Shown one piece after another: positions 5,277 to 5,561 of a DNA stretch of 5,561 nt. The notes under the pieces are model-generated. The model searched no databases, was not told the origin of the DNA, and saw only the letters and a program-made list of their open reading frames with translations. The translations under genes were made by a program, and so were the position numbers. Numbering within the stretch: position 1 is the first letter of the stretch; each line of letters starts with the position of its first letter. This DNA is from an uncultured Clostridia bacterium (lineage in GTDB: Bacteria; Bacillota; Clostridia; Oscillospirales; Ruminococcaceae): assembly GCA_945910715.1 (NCBI GenBank), contig CAMDZU010000107.1:1-5561 (forward strand), read 5' to 3'.

Positions 5277-5299
5277 AATGGGGGCTATTCGCCCCCATT
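5277..5299. terminator. Second copy of the GGGGGC/GCCCCC hairpin
   Basis: AATGGGGGC (5277-5285) pairs perfectly with GCCCCCATT (5291-5299), 9 bp around the loop TATTC. The stem is the same as that at 5126-5146, while the loop sequence differs. It could back up termination of pth read-through, as ATTCTT follows, or simply mark the right end of the repeat element. Confidence 0.45.
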
Positions 5300-5323
5300 C
5301 TTACCACCATATTCAGGGTTTGA

Positions 5324-5342
5324 AAAGGGGCAAAGCCCCTTT
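5324..5342 (-). terminator. Terminator of the DUF1294 gene, possibly bidirectional
   Basis: AAAGGGGC (5324-5331) pairs perfectly with GCCCCTTT (5335-5342) around an AAA loop. Read leftwards, the stem ends in a run of four U residues (5326-5323). Its first base on the minus strand is the last base of the DUF1294 stop codon. The near symmetry would also allow weak termination of rightward transcripts. Confidence 0.65.
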
Positions 5343-5561
5343 CACACCTTCGTCGCTGTAAGCGCCATTATCCCCCATACTGCTACCGCCTGCAGCAGCA
5401 TAATAACCGGAATCCCTATCATAAACTTTGCGTGCTTTGTTTTGTGGCGGATAAGCTGCATTGTAATGTACATCGCCGCCGAGCCGCCCAATGCTGCCAG
5501 TAAAAGCAGGGTCTTTTCGGGAGTACGGTGCTTCGGTGCGCCCTTTGATGCCAGCTTGTCA
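5342..5561 (-). CDS. DUF1294 family small membrane protein, C-terminal part, cut by window edge
   Basis: The last 72 residues and the TGA stop (5344-5342) are visible; the start lies beyond 5561. The visible part begins DKLASKGAPKHRTPEKTLLL and continues with LAALGGSAAMYITMQ and LIRHKTKHAKF, then a second hydrophobic segment (MIGIPVIMLLQAVAVWGIMA). The R-x-PE, GGS and RHKTxxxxF elements in this order are the hallmark of DUF1294, a family of small bacterial membrane proteins without known function. At least two membrane segments are visible, with the basic RHKTKHAK stretch between them. The gene is convergent with pth, and a hairpin starts at its stop codon. The family call rests on motif memory, not on a search. 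Confidence 0.85.
   Translation of the reverse strand, partial: DKLASKGAPKHRTPEKTLLLLAALGGSAAMYITMQLIRHKTKHAKFMIGIPVIMLLQAVAVWGIMALTATKV

Larger units (their letters stand above)
5139..5285. repeat. Imperfect 25 bp inverted repeats bounding a structured intergenic element
   Basis: The left arm 5139-5163 and the reverse complement of 5261-5285 match at 21 of 25 positions (both begin GCCCCCATT, then share CAG, TGTCGA and AAA). The 147 bp unit contains no ORF and holds two internal hairpins. The layout resembles a small MITE-like or extragenic repeat. No transposase and no clear target-site duplication are visible in this window, so the mobile origin is a guess. Confidence 0.45.

Overview
The window looks like chromosomal DNA from a Gram-positive Firmicute, most likely a Ruminococcus-like member of the Oscillospiraceae. 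The reasons are a MazF toxin of the Bacillus EndoA type, a T-box riboswitch, strong AGGAGG-type ribosome binding sites, consensus sigma-A promoters, and a secreted SGNH esterase of the kind common in fibre-degrading gut clostridia. The genus is an inference from gene style, not something read directly. No insertion sequence, CRISPR array, tRNA or rRNA is visible.

Layout. At the left edge (1-206, minus) is the N-terminal part of a MazF/EndoA endoribonuclease. No antitoxin gene lies directly upstream of it. A 178 bp divergent intergenic region carries a near-perfect promoter for a plus-strand pair: a secreted SGNH/GDSL hydrolase (385-1671) and, 16 bp later, mscL (1688-2203). MscL is the large mechanosensitive channel. 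Then comes a 263 bp convergent intergenic region (2204-2466) with two clear hairpins; the one beside mscL has the polarity of a minus-strand terminator.

The centre is a minus-strand operon read from a promoter at 4397-4425. It passes through a complete T-box leader (about 4148-4390) and then a 143-residue four-helix membrane protein of unknown function (3702-4133). It ends with tyrosyl-tRNA synthetase (2467-3681). The leader has a candidate UAC tyrosine specifier, the T-box core and a strong terminator. Uncharged tRNA-Tyr should therefore raise expression of both the synthetase and the unknown membrane protein, which is the most suggestive functional link in the window.

Divergent from this operon, with a back-to-back promoter, is pth (4506-5126, plus), peptidyl-tRNA hydrolase. 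Synthetase and hydrolase are both part of tRNA homeostasis. Between pth and a convergent, right-truncated DUF1294 membrane protein gene (5342-5561, minus) lies a 215 bp stretch made of five consecutive hairpins. Two of them have the same GGGGGC/GCCCCC stem, and the segment between these two is bounded by an imperfect 25 bp inverted repeat (5139-5163 and 5261-5285). This resembles a small repetitive or MITE-like intergenic element or a structured RNA. It is the least explained DNA here.

Most of the window is ordinary housekeeping sequence. The points worth a second look are the T-box-controlled orphan membrane protein, the hairpin cluster after pth, and the structured 3' region between mscL and tyrS.
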